The notes below the pieces were generated by a model, which worked only from the letters and a program-made list of their open reading frames with translations, was not told where the DNA came from and ran no database searches. Made by a program: the position numbers and the translations under genes. Of a stretch of 64,000 bases of DNA, positions 43,823 to 52,116 are shown one piece after another. Position 1 is the first letter of the stretch. Every line of letters starts with the position of its first letter. Source of the DNA: Streptomyces angustmyceticus (GTDB lineage Bacteria > Actinomycetota > Actinomycetes > Streptomycetales > Streptomycetaceae); NCBI RefSeq assembly GCF_019933235.1, contig NZ_CP082945.1:1550001-1614000 (forward strand), written 5' to 3'.

Positions 43823-43887
43823 GGGGCCTGCCCGGACGGGGCTCGCGGGGCCTGCCCGGACGGGGTCCTGCGGGGCCTGCCTCGACC
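43823..43887. repeat. tandem GC-rich repeat, about 2.6 copies of 24-25 bp
   Basis: Units beginning GGGGCCTGCC start at 43823, 43847 and 43872. The first two are almost identical over 18 bases (GGGGCCTGCCCGGACGGG) and the third is cut short. The array lies between the convergent SGNH hydrolase and xthA genes, so it may serve as a termination region or be a slippage product. Confidence 0.7.
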
Positions 43888-43941
43888 AACCCCCAGCCCC
43901 CGGGCTCCAGCGCCCCCGCAGCCGCCTCCCGTCGGACCGCC

Positions 43942-44721
43942 CTAGACGTCGAGGTCCACCACGACCGGGGCGTGGTCCGAGGCGCCCTTGCCCTTGCGCT
44001 CCTCGCGGTCCACATAGGCGTCCGAGACGGCCTTGGCGAACGGCTCGTTGCCGTAGACGAGGTCGATGCGCATTCCGCGGTTCTTGGGGAAGGCGAGCTG
44101 GCGGTAGTCCCAGTAGGTGTACGGCCGGTCGTACTTGAGGGGGCGCGGCACCACGTCCGACAGGCCCGCCTCGCGCAGGGCGCTCAGGGCGGCCCGCTCG
44201 GCGGGCGTGACATGGGTGGCGCCCTCGAAGACGGCCGGGTCCCAGACGTCGTCGTCGGTCGGTGCGACGTTGTAGTCGCCGAGGACCGCGAACGGGCGGG
44301 TGCCCGCCGCGTCCTCGGCGACGGCCGTCTTCAGCGCCTCGAACCAGCCGAGCTTGTAGGTGTAGTGCGCATGGCCGACCTCGCGGCCGTTGGGGACGTA
44401 CACCGACCACACCCGGGCCGGGCCGCAGGTCGCCGAGACGGCCCGCGGCTCCTGCACCCCGTCGTACTCCGGGCCCCCGGGCAGGCCCAGGACGACGTCG
44501 TCGAGCCCCACCTTGGACAGCAGTGCCACGCCGTTCCACCTGCCGTCGGCGTTGACCGCGGCCTCATAGCCGAGCGCGCGCAGCTCGTCGTACGGGAACT
44601 GCTCGGCGGAGCACTTGGTCTCCTGGATGCACAGCACGTCCGTGCCGGTGCTCTCCAGCCAGGCCAGCAGCCTCGGGAGGCGGGCGGTGATCGAATTGAC
44701 GTTCCAGGTCGCGATGCGCAT
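43942..44721 (-). CDS. xthA: exodeoxyribonuclease III
   Basis: A 259-residue EEP-superfamily nuclease. The start is the ATG at 44721, so that the protein begins MRIATWNVNSITAR as in all homologues; the frame runs eight codons further upstream. Active-site residues are Asn7, Glu34 (VLCIQETKC), Tyr of SVYVPNG, Asp and Asn in LGDYNVAPTDDDVWDP, and the SDHAPVVVD motif at the end. It cleaves DNA at abasic sites and removes nucleotides 3' to 5' in base-excision repair. Confidence 0.95.
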   Translation of the reverse strand: MRIATWNVNSITARLPRLLAWLESTGTDVLCIQETKCSAEQFPYDELRALGYEAAVNADGRWNGVALLSKVGLDDVVLGLPGGPEYDGVQEPRAVSATCGPARVWSVYVPNGREVGHAHYTYKLGWFEALKTAVAEDAAGTRPFAVLGDYNVAPTDDDVWDPAVFEGATHVTPAERAALSALREAGLSDVVPRPLKYDRPYTYWDYRQLAFPKNRGMRIDLVYGNEPFAKAVSDAYVDREERKGKGASDHAPVVVDLDV

Positions 44722-44758
44722 GCCGGTAAACCTACCGCGCGGCACTGACAGCCGGCCC

Positions 44759-45403
44759 TCAGCCGAGGGCGGTCCGGTTCCCCGGGGTGAGACGGCCGTG
44801 CTCGGCCCCGCCGCCCAGCTTGTCGATCATGGAGTCGTAGATCGGGCGGGCGTGGTCCTGGAGCAGGCTGTCGTGGATGTCGATGGCCCGTCGCGGCGCG
44901 ACCTCGCGTACGTAGTCGATGATCTCGGCGACCTTGTTCCAGGGGGCGTGCACGGGCAGCAGCAGGGTGTCGACCGTACGGCCCTCCGGGACGGTGAGGG
45001 CGTCGCCCGGGTGGAAGACCGTGCCGCCGTCGATCAGGAAGCCGACGTTGGTGACGCGCGGGATGTCGGGGTGGATGACGGCGTGCAGCTGGCCGTGCAC
45101 CTCCACCTCGAAGCCGGCGGCGGTGAAGGTGTCCCCGTCGCCGACCGTGTGCACCCGGCCGGGGAAGGCGCCGGCGAGCTGGTCGGCGACGCTGGACAGG
45201 GTCCAGATCTCGGCCGCCGGGTTGGCTTCCATGCCCGCCCGCAGCCGGTCCTCGTTGAAGTGGTCCATGTGCTCATGGGTGACCAGGATCGCGTCCGCGC
45301 CGACGGCCGCGTCCTCCTCGCTGAAGACACCGGGGTCGATGACGAGCGTCCGCCCGTCCTTCTCCAACCGGACACAGGCGTGGGTCTTCTTGGTGAGTTC
45401 CAT
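44759..45403 (-). CDS. MBL-fold metal-dependent hydrolase (UlaG-like)
   Basis: A 214-residue metallo-beta-lactamase-fold protein. The start is taken at MELTKKTHACVRLEK (45403), because the upstream frame is a basic, non-homologous extension. The metal motif is HEHMDH in ILVTHEHMDHFNEDRL, with further ligands in HAVIHPDIP and the Asp of VFHPGDALTVP. IDPGVFS near the start is typical of the UlaG/YtnP-like subgroup. The substrate is unknown. It follows xthA on the same strand and is transcribed toward it. Confidence 0.88.
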   Translation of the reverse strand: MELTKKTHACVRLEKDGRTLVIDPGVFSEEDAAVGADAILVTHEHMDHFNEDRLRAGMEANPAAEIWTLSSVADQLAGAFPGRVHTVGDGDTFTAAGFEVEVHGQLHAVIHPDIPRVTNVGFLIDGGTVFHPGDALTVPEGRTVDTLLLPVHAPWNKVAEIIDYVREVAPRRAIDIHDSLLQDHARPIYDSMIDKLGGGAEHGRLTPGNRTALG

Positions 45404-45568
45404 GGGCCCATCTTGCCGTGGCGGGCCGCGGCGGGTGCGCTCCCGCCCCTCACCGCGGCACATCCGCACGCCACTTACGGGGGCCGCCCCGCTCCGGGGC
45501 CCCCTCGGGAGCCCGTCAGCCCTCGGGGCCCGGGGAGCCAGTCAGCCCTTGGGCACCTTGGAAACCCG

Positions 45569-46852
45569 TCAGCCCTCCGGTGTCGTCTCCTCCCGGATCA
45601 CCCGCTGGGCGACCGCGAAGGCGGAGTTGGCCGCCGGGACACCGCAGTAGACGGCGGTGTGCAGCAGGACTTCCTTGATCTCCGTGGGGGTGAGGCCGTT
45701 GCGCAGGGCCGCGCGGGTGTGCAGCGCCAGCTCGTCGTGGTGGCCGCGGGCGACCAGCGCGGTGAGCGTGATGACGCTGCGGGTACGGCGGTCCAGGCCC
45801 GGCCGGGTCCAGGTCTCGCCCCAGGCGTAGCGGGTGATGAAGTCGTGGAAGTCGCCGGTGAAGCCGTCGGCGGCGGCCTCGACCCGGTCGACATGGGCGT
45901 CACCCAGGACCTCGCGGCGGACCTTGATGCCCGCTTCGTACGTGGCGCCACGGGCCTGCTCCGGCTGCGCGAGACCGGACTCTATGGCGGCGGGCGGCGC
46001 CATCGGGGGCGGCGGGGGCGCGATCTGCGGCTTGGGGGCCGCGGCGCCGATGGCGTTCTGGCCGCCGGGGCCGGGCTTGTCGTGCCAGGCGGTGGAGAAG
46101 TGCCGGATGAGGAGTTCGGTGACGGCCGCGGGCTGCTCGACCGGCGTGAGGTGGGAGGTGCCGGGCACCAGCGCCATGCTCGCGTCGGGAATCCCGGCGA
46201 CCAGGGTGCGGGCGTCGGTGGTCGGGGTGACCTGGTCCTCGGAGCCGACGACGGCGAGCGTGGGCACCCCGACCCGGCCGAGGGAGGACCGTACGTCGAA
46301 GGACGCCAGCGCCTCGCAGGCGGCGATGTAGCAGCCGGGGTCGGTGGTCCGCACCATCTGGACGGCCCATTCGACGATCGCGGGCTGGGCGCCGGCGAAG
46401 CCCTGGGTGAACCAGTGCTCGGGCGCGGTGCGGGCGATCGGGTCCAGCCCGTTCGTGCGGATGACGACGCCGCGCTGGCGCCAGGCGTCGGCGGTGCCGT
46501 AGCGCGGCGAGGTGGACACCAGGGCGAGCGAGGTGACCTGGTGCGGGCGGGTGAGCGCCAGCTGTATGCCGATGGCCCCGCCGATGTTGCAGCCGGCGTA
46601 GCCGAAGCGGTCCACGCCCAGGGCGTCGAGGGTGGCGATCAGCCGGTCGGCCAGTTCGGCCACGGAGGCCGCCGCGTGCGCGGGCGAGCCGCCGTGCCCG
46701 GGAAGGTCGAACCGGATGACCCGCCAGTGACGGGTCAGCTCGGGGATCTGCCGGTCCCACATGTGCCATGTGGTACCCAGAGCGGCACCGAGGACAAGTA
46801 CGGGGGCGTCGTCGGGGCCGTCGATCCGGTGCTGCAGGGTCTTCTCACTCAC
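45569..46852 (-). CDS. pcaL: PcaL: 3-oxoadipate enol-lactonase / 4-carboxymuconolactone decarboxylase fusion
   Basis: A 427-residue bifunctional enzyme of the protocatechuate branch of the beta-ketoadipate pathway. Residues 1-265 are an alpha/beta hydrolase: LGTTWHMW oxyanion loop, nucleophile elbow GYAGCNIGGAIG, acid Asp206 in GSEDQVTP and base His234 in GTSHLTPVEQP. A Pro-rich linker (about 275-300) joins it to a CMD domain at 305-420 with VITLTALVARGHHDELALHTRAALRNGLT. The nucleophile position is Cys88, not Ser, as in dienelactone hydrolase. The other pca genes are not in the window. Fusion of PcaD and PcaC is known in actinomycetes. Confidence 0.9.
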   Translation of the reverse strand: MSEKTLQHRIDGPDDAPVLVLGAALGTTWHMWDRQIPELTRHWRVIRFDLPGHGGSPAHAAASVAELADRLIATLDALGVDRFGYAGCNIGGAIGIQLALTRPHQVTSLALVSTSPRYGTADAWRQRGVVIRTNGLDPIARTAPEHWFTQGFAGAQPAIVEWAVQMVRTTDPGCYIAACEALASFDVRSSLGRVGVPTLAVVGSEDQVTPTTDARTLVAGIPDASMALVPGTSHLTPVEQPAAVTELLIRHFSTAWHDKPGPGGQNAIGAAAPKPQIAPPPPPMAPPAAIESGLAQPEQARGATYEAGIKVRREVLGDAHVDRVEAAADGFTGDFHDFITRYAWGETWTRPGLDRRTRSVITLTALVARGHHDELALHTRAALRNGLTPTEIKEVLLHTAVYCGVPAANSAFAVAQRVIREETTPEG

Positions 46853-46953
46853 CCGGCCACGCTACCGACTCTCTGACAAGATCCTTACACCCGGGTCAGG
46901 AAGAGCCACCGGAGCATGGCCGCCGACGGCGCCCGAAGCAGGGTTTGCGCAGG

Positions 46954-47049
46954 TCAGAGCCTCAGCGTGGAGACGACGTGGACGATCGCATGCCCCGGCT
47001 CGTCGTAGCTCACCGTCATCTGCCGGTACGGATGCGGTGCCTTGCTCAT
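46954..47049 (-). CDS. possible small protein or gene tail (31 residues)
   Basis: An ATG at 47049 opens a 31-codon frame ending VSYDEPGHAIVHVVSTLRL. The frame is open for about 20 further codons upstream and has the strong third-position GC bias of real genes. The sequence looks like the C-terminus of a larger protein, so it may be what is left after the adjacent IS110 remnant arrived. I do not know the family. Apart from this frame, the gap 46853-47141 shows nothing. Confidence 0.3.
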   Translation of the reverse strand: MSKAPHPYRQMTVSYDEPGHAIVHVVSTLRL

Positions 47050-47141
47050 GATCAGGGCCGGGGCCTTCTGGCCCAGAGAAGCGGCGTTGCGGGGTGGGCG
47101 CGGACAGCTCACTCACGCCTTGCACGCTCTCAAATCTCACA

Positions 47142-47609
47142 ACAGCCCCTATGACGGAGGTCATGGCTGTGTGGGCCTGACCAGGTGGAACACCTCCCGG
47201 GCGGCGTACCGTTTGAGGCATCGAACAATCTCGCGTCGCGTCTTGCCCTCCTTGACGCGGCGCTCAAAGTAGTCCTGGGTGCGTGGGTCGAAGCGCAGGC
47301 GGGTCTGCACGATCCGGTGCAGGGCGGCATTGGCCTGCCGGTCGCCGCCGCGGTTGAGGCGACGGTAGTGCCGAGTGCCCGAGGAGCGTTCTACGGGGCT
47401 GACCCCGCACATCGCGGCGAAGGACGCCTCACTGTGCAGACGTTCCGGGTTGCCCCCATCGTGATCAGCAAAGTGACGGCCGCGTCCGGACCGATGCCCA
47501 CCACAGTGAGCAACTGCGGGGCATGGAGTCCGCGAGCAGGGCCAGGCGGCGTTCCAGATCCTGGATTCTGGTCGGTGAGCTGCCCAATTCGCTGAGCCAG
47601 CAGGCACAG
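47142..47609 (-). pseudogene. IS110-family transposase remnant, frameshifted
   Basis: The last third of an IS110 transposase, closely similar to the intact copy at 54663-55751. One frame reads SEASFAAMCGVSPVERSSGTRHYRRLNRGGDRQANAALHR and continues to the terminal VRPTQP. Another frame carries the preceding LLTVVGIGPDAAVTLLITMG, so a frameshift separates them near 47445, and the segment upstream of that is further scrambled. Similarity to the intact copy starts exactly at ACAGCCCCTAT (47142, compare 54644) and stops at 47609, where an IS5 fragment begins. It is not functional. Confidence 0.85.
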
Positions 47610-47610
47610 A

Positions 47611-47700
47611 ATGCATCGAGCCGTGGCCACCAGGTACGACAAACTCGCGGTCCGCTACGAGGCGACCGTCCTCGTTGCCGCCATCAACGAGTGGTTGTGA
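47611..47700 (+). pseudogene. C-terminal fragment of an IS5-type transposase
   Basis: The plus-strand frame reads HRAVATRYDKLAVRYEAT and ends VLVAAINEWL followed by a stop. This is the standard C-terminus of Streptomyces IS5-family (DDE) transposases. A near-identical peptide is encoded on the minus strand at 54334-54436. The fragment abuts the IS110 remnant at 47610 and overlaps the 3' end of the GNAT gene. Confidence 0.8.
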
Positions 47701-48226
47701 GGTACTGGTCCGACGACAACTCGAACACCCGTACTCGCCGACCGCCGGTGGGATGGACGGTCTCACGGACCGGATGCATCCCCAGTTTGGTCATGATCCG
47801 TTCGGAGGCGTCGTTGCCCACTTGAGCGATGCTGACGATCCGCTCCAGCCCTCGCTCTTCGAACCCGAACCGCACAGCAGCCCTCGCGGCCTCGGTAGCC
47901 AGGCCCTGCCCCCAGTGGGAACGTCCCAGCCGCCAGCCGACCTCCACCGCCGGCAGTACCTCCGGCAGGAAGTGGGGCACCGAAAGGCCGGTGAACCCGG
48001 CCAGCTCGCCAGTGGACCGGATCTCCACGGCGAACAGCCCGAAGCCCTGTGACTCCCACTCGCTCTCCCATGCCTGGACCCCGCCGCGAGTCTGCTGTTC
48101 GTCACGGACGCTGCCGTCACGGATCCACCGCATGACCTCGGGGTCGGCATTGACGGCAGCCATGGGCGCAACGTCTTCCTCGCGCCAGCGACGCAGGATC
48201 AAACGGGGAGTCTCAAGCATGACCAT
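47684..48226 (-). CDS. GNAT-family N-acetyltransferase (RimJ/RimL type)
   Basis: A protein of about 180 residues starting at the ATG for MVMLETPRLILRRWREEDV (48226; or 48220). The acetyl-CoA loop is VGWRLGRSHWGQGLATEAARAAV, with GLERIVSIAQVGNDASERIMTKLGM after it, as in RimJ/RimL-like enzymes that acetylate N-terminal residues or small substrates. Its stop codon falls inside the IS5 fragment, so the last residues (QYLTTTR) are probably not original. The domain itself seems complete, so the enzyme may still work. No Shine-Dalgarno site is strong. Confidence 0.82.
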   Translation of the reverse strand: MVMLETPRLILRRWREEDVAPMAAVNADPEVMRWIRDGSVRDEQQTRGGVQAWESEWESQGFGLFAVEIRSTGELAGFTGLSVPHFLPEVLPAVEVGWRLGRSHWGQGLATEAARAAVRFGFEERGLERIVSIAQVGNDASERIMTKLGMHPVRETVHPTGGRRVRVFELSSDQYLTTTR

Positions 48227-48399
48227 CCAATCTTTCTGGATCACAAAATGGGCTCTCTCCGCCATCCTCACCAGGCACTTTCGATGCACGCCCTAGAAGG
48301 TGGCACCGGGGGCGGCATAGGCGGTTGGGCCGCCGCATCGAGCCGAGGCGCGTGCCACCGCTTGCTGCGGCGTGAGGAAGCGGCCGACATGCGGGACGA

Positions 48400-49338
48400 T
48401 CAACCGTCCTGCATGGGCCGCGCTGGCAGTTCGGAGCGCTGGCTCTGCGCGGAGAAGATCCGCAGTACCGCAATCCACACCAGGCACGAGCCGAACATAT
48501 GGGCACCGATGACCAGCTCCGGCAGATGCGTGAAGTACTGCACATATCCGATGACACTCTGGCCGGCCAACACGGCGAGGAGCTCCAGTACCCGACGACG
48601 GACGACGGCAGGCGCTGACACAGCGCGCAGCGCGAACCAGAGTGCCACGGTCAGGCCCACCACGATGTAGACGAAGTCCACGTGCACTTGGGTGATTTCC
48701 TGCCAGTCCAGCGGGATCCGGTGCACCTTGCGTGCGTCGCCCGCGTGCGGCCCTGCGCCGGTCACCACGGTGCCGATCACGATCAGTGCTGCAGCGGATG
48801 AAACGAGCAGCCCTGTCAGCTGCCGCAGTGGCCTCGTCACCAGGTAACGCGCTGGGGCGTCGCCCTCCCGGGCGCGCTGCCAGGTCACTACGGCCACGGT
48901 GAGCAGTGCCATGGCCAGAAGGAAATGCGAGCTGACGATGTACGGGTTGAGCCCGGTCATCACAGTGATGCCGCCGACCACTCCATTGCCCATGATGATC
49001 CAGAACTGCGCCCAGCCCAGCCGGCCGAGATCGCGACGCACCGGTGTACGCGACCTGGCGGTCAAAATGACCAGGCCGGCCACGACGCCCATGAGGCCGA
49101 TCATCATGCGGTTTCCGAACTCGATCACGCCGTGGATACCCATGTCAGCGGTCGGGGTCAGGCTGTCGTCGGTGCACTTCGGCCAGGTCTCGCAGCCGAG
49201 CCCGGATTCGGTGAGGCGCACCGCGCCGCCGGTGACCACGATGAGGACGGCCGTCATCACCGAGGCCAGCGCGGCCCGTTTCACCGCCTGCTCGGAGGGC
49301 TGCCAACAACGGACAATCAGACCAAGAGAATTCATCAA
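48400..49338 (-). CDS. ctaA: COX15/CtaA-family heme A synthase
   Basis: A 312-residue membrane protein with eight hydrophobic helices in two four-helix bundles. It has the Cys pair in TESGLGCETWPKC, heme-ligand His residues in HGVIEFGNRM and VSSHFLLAMAL, and their second-bundle equivalents in QVHVDFVYI and GAHMFGSC. The enzyme oxidises the C8 methyl of heme O to make heme A for cytochrome oxidase. It stands away from ctaB and cta genes, between debris, so it may be a second copy. The Glu-rich acceptor region is conserved. Confidence 0.9.
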   Translation of the reverse strand: MMNSLGLIVRCWQPSEQAVKRAALASVMTAVLIVVTGGAVRLTESGLGCETWPKCTDDSLTPTADMGIHGVIEFGNRMMIGLMGVVAGLVILTARSRTPVRRDLGRLGWAQFWIIMGNGVVGGITVMTGLNPYIVSSHFLLAMALLTVAVVTWQRAREGDAPARYLVTRPLRQLTGLLVSSAAALIVIGTVVTGAGPHAGDARKVHRIPLDWQEITQVHVDFVYIVVGLTVALWFALRAVSAPAVVRRRVLELLAVLAGQSVIGYVQYFTHLPELVIGAHMFGSCLVWIAVLRIFSAQSQRSELPARPMQDG

Positions 49339-49749
49339 GCTCGGTGCTTCCTTCCGGTATCACGCGTCTGAACCAGGCCGCCTCAGTCCAGGGTCCGTCT
49401 GCCTCGTTCGCCGCGCTGTCCTGGAGACGTCGAGCCTCTTCACAGGGCGTCACGATCACCACGGTTGAACGGAACGCGACGGGCCGACCCTCGAGCACAC
49501 CGCATCTGGCCTTTGTGAACACTGGCGCCGCCACGACTCCGGACGGGGCCGCTTTCCTGGCTGGGCGGCACTGACCGGTCGCCCACGCGTGAAGGGCAGT
49601 GACCCGGCAGGCAGCGCACCGCTTCGAGAGGCAACCCACTGGTCAGCGTCGCGGTGGCTCTTCTGTGGGTTGGAACCGCGGCCGGCTGCTTCAAGGCGCG
49701 TGGTTCATCAAGGTAGTTGGCGTCGGTGACACGTTTGTCGCGGCTCCGG
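49339..49749. other. 411-bp intergenic region, nothing identified
   Basis: The stretch is between the ctaA and monooxygenase genes, both on the minus strand. Short frames on both strands lack start signals and protein character. The upstream end must carry the ctaA promoter. Confidence 0.5.
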
Positions 49750-50163
49750 TCATTGGCCCTGGAGTTCCTGGTTGCCATGAGCTGCCTCGGGCTCGGCAGC
49801 TGCTGCGGGGAACTCGACGGCGACGTCGTACAGGCCCGGGCTTGACGTGATCTGCGTCTGCGGGCCGTCCTGCGCGGCTCTGGTGCGCCTACCGAACTCA
49901 GGGTCCGCAGTGGCCGCCTCCCACGCTTCCCGGCTCTCCCAGTGAGAGACGTTGACGAGCTGGAACCGTGTCTCCGTGGATCGGGCCCGGTGCAGCCGGG
50001 AGTCGATGAAGCCGGATTTGGTGCTCATGAGTGCGGCGCGTTGCTCCCACTGGGCGATGAATGCATCGAGGTGCTCGGCGGAGATTTCGAAGATGTTGAT
50101 GAAAGTGACGGCCGGGCTCGGCACGTTGACGGGCCGACTATCTGCGGTCACAGGGGTCTCCAA
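49750..50163 (-). CDS. antibiotic biosynthesis monooxygenase (ABM) domain protein
   Basis: A 137-residue protein with an ABM ferredoxin-like fold. It contains VTFINIFEISAEHLDAFIAQWEQRAALMSTKSGFIDSRLHR, then TRFQLVNVSHWESREAWEAATADPEF. Such proteins are cofactor-free oxygenases or heme-degrading enzymes acting as dimers. The last 30 residues are an Ala/Glu-rich tail. It is the third gene of a minus-strand operon with a FAD oxidoreductase and a small membrane protein, which suggests a joint oxidation step. GGAGA lies upstream of the ATG. Confidence 0.85.
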   Translation of the reverse strand: METPVTADSRPVNVPSPAVTFINIFEISAEHLDAFIAQWEQRAALMSTKSGFIDSRLHRARSTETRFQLVNVSHWESREAWEAATADPEFGRRTRAAQDGPQTQITSSPGLYDVAVEFPAAAAEPEAAHGNQELQGQ

Positions 50164-50216
50164 GAGTTGGTGGCGCTACGTGGTCCGCTCGGTGCGGATG
50201 GGACGACGGCCAGCGG

Positions 50217-50639
50217 TCAGGTTCTGCCACGCAGTGCGGCGAGTTGCAGGAGGGCGAATACCGAGACGGGGATGGTCTGCAGGACGGTCCACACCGTGCC
50301 GACGGTGTTGGTGTCCCACCAGTTGAGGACGAGAGAGACGACGCTCGCCGCCACCCACGCGGCCCCGATCGCGACGACGAGCCATACCGATGCGGCGGGT
50401 GGATCAGCTCGCCGGGCCAGCAGAGCGACGCCCACGCCGATCGTCAGCATCAGGCCGCCGGCGGTCAGCACCAGCTTGTCGCCGACTCCCAGCAGCCGGG
50501 CGAGGGGGTCGGAGACGAGGAGGTACACCAGCCCGAACACGATCATTCCGGCGGCGTCCATGGCGAGGATCCGGCGCAGCGAAGGTAGCGCCGGCCTGCG
50601 GGGATGCGTCGGGGCGACGTCCGCGGATGACGGTGTCAT
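50217..50639 (-). CDS. small four-helix membrane protein
   Basis: A 140-residue protein from the ATG at 50639 (GGAG seven bases upstream) with four hydrophobic helices: MIVFGLVYLLVSD, LMLTIGVGVALLA, SVWLVVAIGAAWVAASVVSLVL and VLQTIPVSVFALLQLAA. It resembles unnamed Streptomyces integral membrane proteins of the DoxX/SPW size class, but I see no signature. It lies between the FAD oxidoreductase and ABM genes and is probably co-transcribed with them. Confidence 0.75.
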   Translation of the reverse strand: MTPSSADVAPTHPRRPALPSLRRILAMDAAGMIVFGLVYLLVSDPLARLLGVGDKLVLTAGGLMLTIGVGVALLARRADPPAASVWLVVAIGAAWVAASVVSLVLNWWDTNTVGTVWTVLQTIPVSVFALLQLAALRGRT

Positions 50640-50660
50640 GAGGTCTCCAAGCACTCGACG

Positions 50661-52040
50661 TCACCGGGCGGCGCGCGGCGGGATGTTGTAGTTGAGGCGG
50701 AAGATGTTCTGGGGGTCGTATTCGGCCTTCAGAGCGGTCAGCCGCCTGTGGTCGTCCGTGGTGTAGGCGGTGCGGGTCCGTTCCTGATCGGCGGTGTCGC
50801 CGTGGCCCATGAAGTTGAGGAACCGGCCGCTGGTCCAGGGCTCCAGGTCCTTGAACATGCGCTCCAGGAAGGCGTGCGCGTCGGCGGTGGAGTCTCCCGT
50901 CAAGGGGGTGAGGACCGCCAGCATGAAGCGCGCGTCGCGATGGCCGACGGCGTTCGGGTGCTCGGGTCGGCGGGCCAGCGCGCCGCCCAGGTGGCGGAGC
51001 TCCACGATGGCCGGCAGTGCGGTGCTGGGGCCGGTGTGCTTGAGGATCGTACGGGCCGTGTCGCCGTCCAAGTCCGCCAGCAAGGCATTGTCGGCGGCCC
51101 ACGGCATGGGGACCGGGGGATCGTCGTGGATGTCGCCGCTGTGCTCGTAGGGCATGTCGCGCAGGTTTTCCAGCAGTCGGGGACCGGCCTGGCGGAGCGG
51201 TTCGACCAACCGCTCGCCGTCCTCGGTCGAGCCGGTGAACGCGATCCGCACGTGGCAGACATGGCGTCCGCGCATCGGCTCGGGCACCTGCGGGTCGTCC
51301 GGGAAGGGAATCAGCGCCAGCGAAGAGTTCATCTCGTCAGGCACCGTGGCGGCCCACCCCCCGTACGCCTCCAGGATCCCGGGGGTCTGCTCGACATCGA
51401 AGAAGAGCCCGCCGCCGTACAGCCGGGCCACCGGGACCAGGTCGAACTCCATGCCGGTGACGATGCCGAAGTTGTCCCGGCCGCCCAGCAGCGCCCAGTA
51501 CAGTTCCGGCTCGGCGTTCGGGGTGGCGTGACGCAGCCGCCCGTCGGCGGTCACGACGTCCATGGCCTGCACCCGGTCGGCGGCCCAGCCGTGGCTGCGT
51601 CCGAGCAGCGCGAGCCCTCCGCCCAGGGTGTAGGAGACGACGCCCACGTGCGGGGCGGAGCCGTTCAGCGGCGCCAGGCCGTGCCGTGCCGCCTCGGGAA
51701 TCACCTGGTCGAAGCGGGCGCCTGCTGCGACGTACGCGCTGCGCGTTTCGGGGTCGACGCGGACAGCGGCCATGCGCCGGGTGGTGACCAGCAGCCCGCC
51801 CTCTGCGGCCACCGAGAAGCCGTGCCCGGTGTTCTGTACGGCTACCGGCAGGCCGTGCGCCGCTGCGAAGTCGACGGCCGCCGCCACGTCCTCGGCCCGC
51901 GCGGCGCCGACGATCACCTCCGGATGGTGCCGCACGGCCAGGTTGAAGCCCGTCAGCTCCTCGTCGAAGCCCTCCTGGCCGGGCAACAGCACAGGCCCCT
52001 CGGTACGGGCGGCCAGGGTCTCGATGTCGTGACGCTCCAC
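50661..52040 (-). CDS. FAD-linked oxidoreductase of the BBE/GlcD (PCMH) type
   Basis: A 459-residue protein from the GTG at 52040, which has GAAGGAG seven bases upstream. The PCMH FAD domain shows VIVGAARAEDVAAAVDFAAAHGLPVAVQNTGHGFS, where the His of GHG is the usual covalent FAD ligand, then GLAPLNGSAPHVGVVSYTLGGGLALLGRSHG. The C-terminal YDPQNIFRLNYNIPP is the BBE motif. Such enzymes oxidise alcohols, sugars or aromatic metabolites with O2. It is the first gene of a three-gene operon, divergent from a WYL regulator. No signal peptide is present. Confidence 0.9.
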   Translation of the reverse strand: MERHDIETLAARTEGPVLLPGQEGFDEELTGFNLAVRHHPEVIVGAARAEDVAAAVDFAAAHGLPVAVQNTGHGFSVAAEGGLLVTTRRMAAVRVDPETRSAYVAAGARFDQVIPEAARHGLAPLNGSAPHVGVVSYTLGGGLALLGRSHGWAADRVQAMDVVTADGRLRHATPNAEPELYWALLGGRDNFGIVTGMEFDLVPVARLYGGGLFFDVEQTPGILEAYGGWAATVPDEMNSSLALIPFPDDPQVPEPMRGRHVCHVRIAFTGSTEDGERLVEPLRQAGPRLLENLRDMPYEHSGDIHDDPPVPMPWAADNALLADLDGDTARTILKHTGPSTALPAIVELRHLGGALARRPEHPNAVGHRDARFMLAVLTPLTGDSTADAHAFLERMFKDLEPWTSGRFLNFMGHGDTADQERTRTAYTTDDHRRLTALKAEYDPQNIFRLNYNIPPRAAR

Positions 52041-52086
52041 AGTCCTGCTCCTTCGTCGTGCCAACGGGAGCGATCTTGATGGGCGT

Positions 52087-52107
52087 ATATGACATCTGCC
52101 GTCATAT
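52087..52107. promoter_or_regulatory. palindromic operator between the oxidoreductase operon and its WYL regulator
   Basis: A perfect dyad ATATGAC-N7-GTCATAT, AT-rich in a GC-rich background. It ends nine bases before the GTG start of the divergent WYL regulator (52117) and 47 bases from the oxidoreductase start. Its central TGACA/GTCA halves match the type of site bound by YafY-like regulators. Binding here would block the regulator's own start and probably the oxidoreductase promoter. Confidence 0.75.
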
Positions 52108-52116
52108 TCTGCTCAG

